Below, piece after piece: positions 33,471 through 34,383 of a DNA stretch of 34,383 nucleotides. The notes under the pieces were generated by a model, which saw only the letters and a list, made by a program, of their open reading frames with translations, did no database searches and was not told the origin of the DNA. Where the stretch lies: positions 1 to 34,383 of the forward strand of contig JAJPKP010000080.1 of the NCBI GenBank assembly GCA_021323675.1. The letters run 5' to 3'. This stretch comes from Pseudomonadota bacterium. GTDB lineage: Bacteria > Desulfobacterota > Binatia > Binatales > Binataceae. Numbering within the stretch: the stretch's first letter is position 1; every line of letters begins with the position of its first letter. A program made the translations under genes and the position numbers.

Positions 33471-34187
33471 ATGAATATGAGAAGGAACACGACGCCTGGA
33501 CGGATTTCCTCGGTCGCGCTCATTTGCACGGCGGGGATGCTGTGCCTGGTCTTTGCCGCTTGCAACAACAGCGTGACCGGATTCGGCGGATTCGTCGGCA
33601 ACACCCCTCCGGTTCCGCCTTCGACCACGTTCAAAGTGCTGGGCAACGTGGGCACTCCGTTCACCCTGACCATCTCGAATGCGAACGCTTCGTGGATCGT
33701 GCCGGGGAACATCCCGCTCAACGTGACGATCGTGAACAACACGACGCCGTGCCGGATGGTGGCGACGAAGCTCGCCAACGACAACACTTTGATGAGCCTC
33801 GAGATCGACAACGGGGGCAAAATCATCACGGCGGAATCGACTACCGCGCCATTCGGCCTGGTCTCGATTCAGACCGGTGGAACGCTGCAGACGATCCAGC
33901 CGCCCGCGAATCCGGATTTGCGGATTTACGTCAACGGCCCGTTCGGGCAGCGGTTTCAAGGACTGGTCGAGGACTCGCAAGTGGGCTTCATCAACAACAC
34001 CCGCGCTCCCGAAGCGTATCTGTTCGACCAGCCCAACGGCAAAGTTGACGGCCAGTTTACGCAGACCCAGAACTTCGGCTCTTTCTCGATCAACATGACC
34101 TACAACGCGAGCCAGGGTCCCCATACCGGCACCGACGTGGTCACGACGGCGAGCGGGGGACCGTTCGTGATAATCCGCCAGCCGTAG
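33471..34187 (+). CDS. Lipoprotein of unknown function
   Basis: About 238 residues. The N-terminus MNMRRNTTPGR leads into a hydrophobic stretch and a lipobox-like VFAAC, followed by NNSVTGFGGF, so it is probably lipidated. The mature part is rich in Asn, Thr and Gly with predicted beta strands (FTLTISNANASW, IPLNVTIVNNTTPCRM). It resembles extracellular beta-sandwich proteins, but I do not recognise a family. AAGGA at 33467-33471 would suit the second ATG (33477) better than the first (33471). It likely forms a two-gene unit with the DUF4382-like protein. Its composition resembles its partner's, which suggests a shared surface structure. Confidence 0.75.
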   Translation: MNMRRNTTPGRISSVALICTAGMLCLVFAACNNSVTGFGGFVGNTPPVPPSTTFKVLGNVGTPFTLTISNANASWIVPGNIPLNVTIVNNTTPCRMVATKLANDNTLMSLEIDNGGKIITAESTTAPFGLVSIQTGGTLQTIQPPANPDLRIYVNGPFGQRFQGLVEDSQVGFINNTRAPEAYLFDQPNGKVDGQFTQTQNFGSFSINMTYNASQGPHTGTDVVTTASGGPFVIIRQP

Positions 34188-34243
34188 GCCTTGGAAGGCC
34201 GGAGATCGGGGAAGTCAAAACTCCGGGCCGCTGACTCCGGCCC
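34187..34243 (+). terminator. Tandem hairpins after the lipoprotein gene
   Basis: A stem GGCCT/AGGCC (34187-34200, loop TGGA) begins at the stop codon. A second (34225-34229 with 34239-34243) follows. Neither has a T-run, so termination would be weak or factor-dependent. The remaining 140 bases to the window edge show no supported gene. Confidence 0.35.
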
Positions 34244-34383
34244 CTCGCGGCGTTCAGTGACGGATTGACAGCCTTGCCCTTTCAGCATAGTTAGCCGGAC
34301 GAGGCCACTTGAACGAATGGTTTGTTTCCCCAAGCCCGAGTTTGCCCTGGTCTCCTGACATGACATGAATTCGCAGCTTTTCC

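Noticed and set aside
34100..34366. An 88-codon minus-strand open frame at the right edge
   Set aside because: It overlaps the end of the lipoprotein gene and the hairpin region, has no recognisable domain and no clear ribosome binding site.

Overview
The window is GC-rich, tightly packed bacterial chromosome. It shows Gram-negative envelope traits: LolA, lipoproteins with lipoboxes, and a secreted DUF1329 protein. RNase J, FtsK, LolA and RimO lie in one strand run of a kind seen in deltaproteobacteria-like phyla. With the DUF1329 protein and a D-aminoacylase-type amidohydrolase this points to Myxococcota, Desulfobacterota or Candidatus Binatota. That placement is an inference from gene content; no rRNA or tRNA gene is visible.

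Layout. 1-2381: a hairpin terminator, a beta-propeller lipoprotein and a small 2[4Fe-4S] ferredoxin, facing a flavin-type pyridoxamine oxidase-fold protein (2385-2837, minus). 3002-14453: nine plus-strand genes, mostly overlapping or a few bases apart: TetR regulator, HAD phosphatase, LarA-like protein, a 1449-residue fusion (fatty acyl reductase, AMP ligase, acyl carrier, PlsC acyltransferase), an exported zinc phospholipase C/S1-P1-type hydrolase, a dual-specificity phosphatase, phosphatidylcholine synthase, and a formylglutamate-amidohydrolase-like fusion of unknown role. 14468-22145: a minus-strand housekeeping run (Mrp/ParA ATPase, DksA-type zinc finger, RimO, LolA, FtsK, RNase J). 22384-22824: SSB. 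22870-27455: minus-strand DUF309, amidohydrolase, carboxymuconolactone-decarboxylase-fold protein and acetolactate synthase. 27552-34187: mostly secreted or surface proteins, namely a small exported protein, a DUF1329 protein, a vWA-TM-FHA protein, a DUF4382-like surface protein and a lipoprotein.

The most interesting part is 3002-14453. The fusion protein resembles, from memory, ElbD of myxobacteria, the multifunctional enzyme of bacterial ether-lipid synthesis. The neighbours supply phosphatases, a choline head-group enzyme and a zinc lipase-like hydrolase. The operon therefore looks like a self-contained module that activates a fatty acid, reduces it to an alcohol or acylates with it, and builds phosphatidylcholine-type lipids, possibly ether-linked. 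Its LarA-like member keeps the cofactor lysine and nickel-ligand histidine of lactate racemase but appears to lack one of the two catalytic histidines, so its chemistry is open.

Start codons were revised where a signal peptide, ribosome binding site or overlap argued for it; each entry says so. No CRISPR array, insertion sequence, prophage or attachment site was seen, and no stretch over 300 bases lacks a gene.
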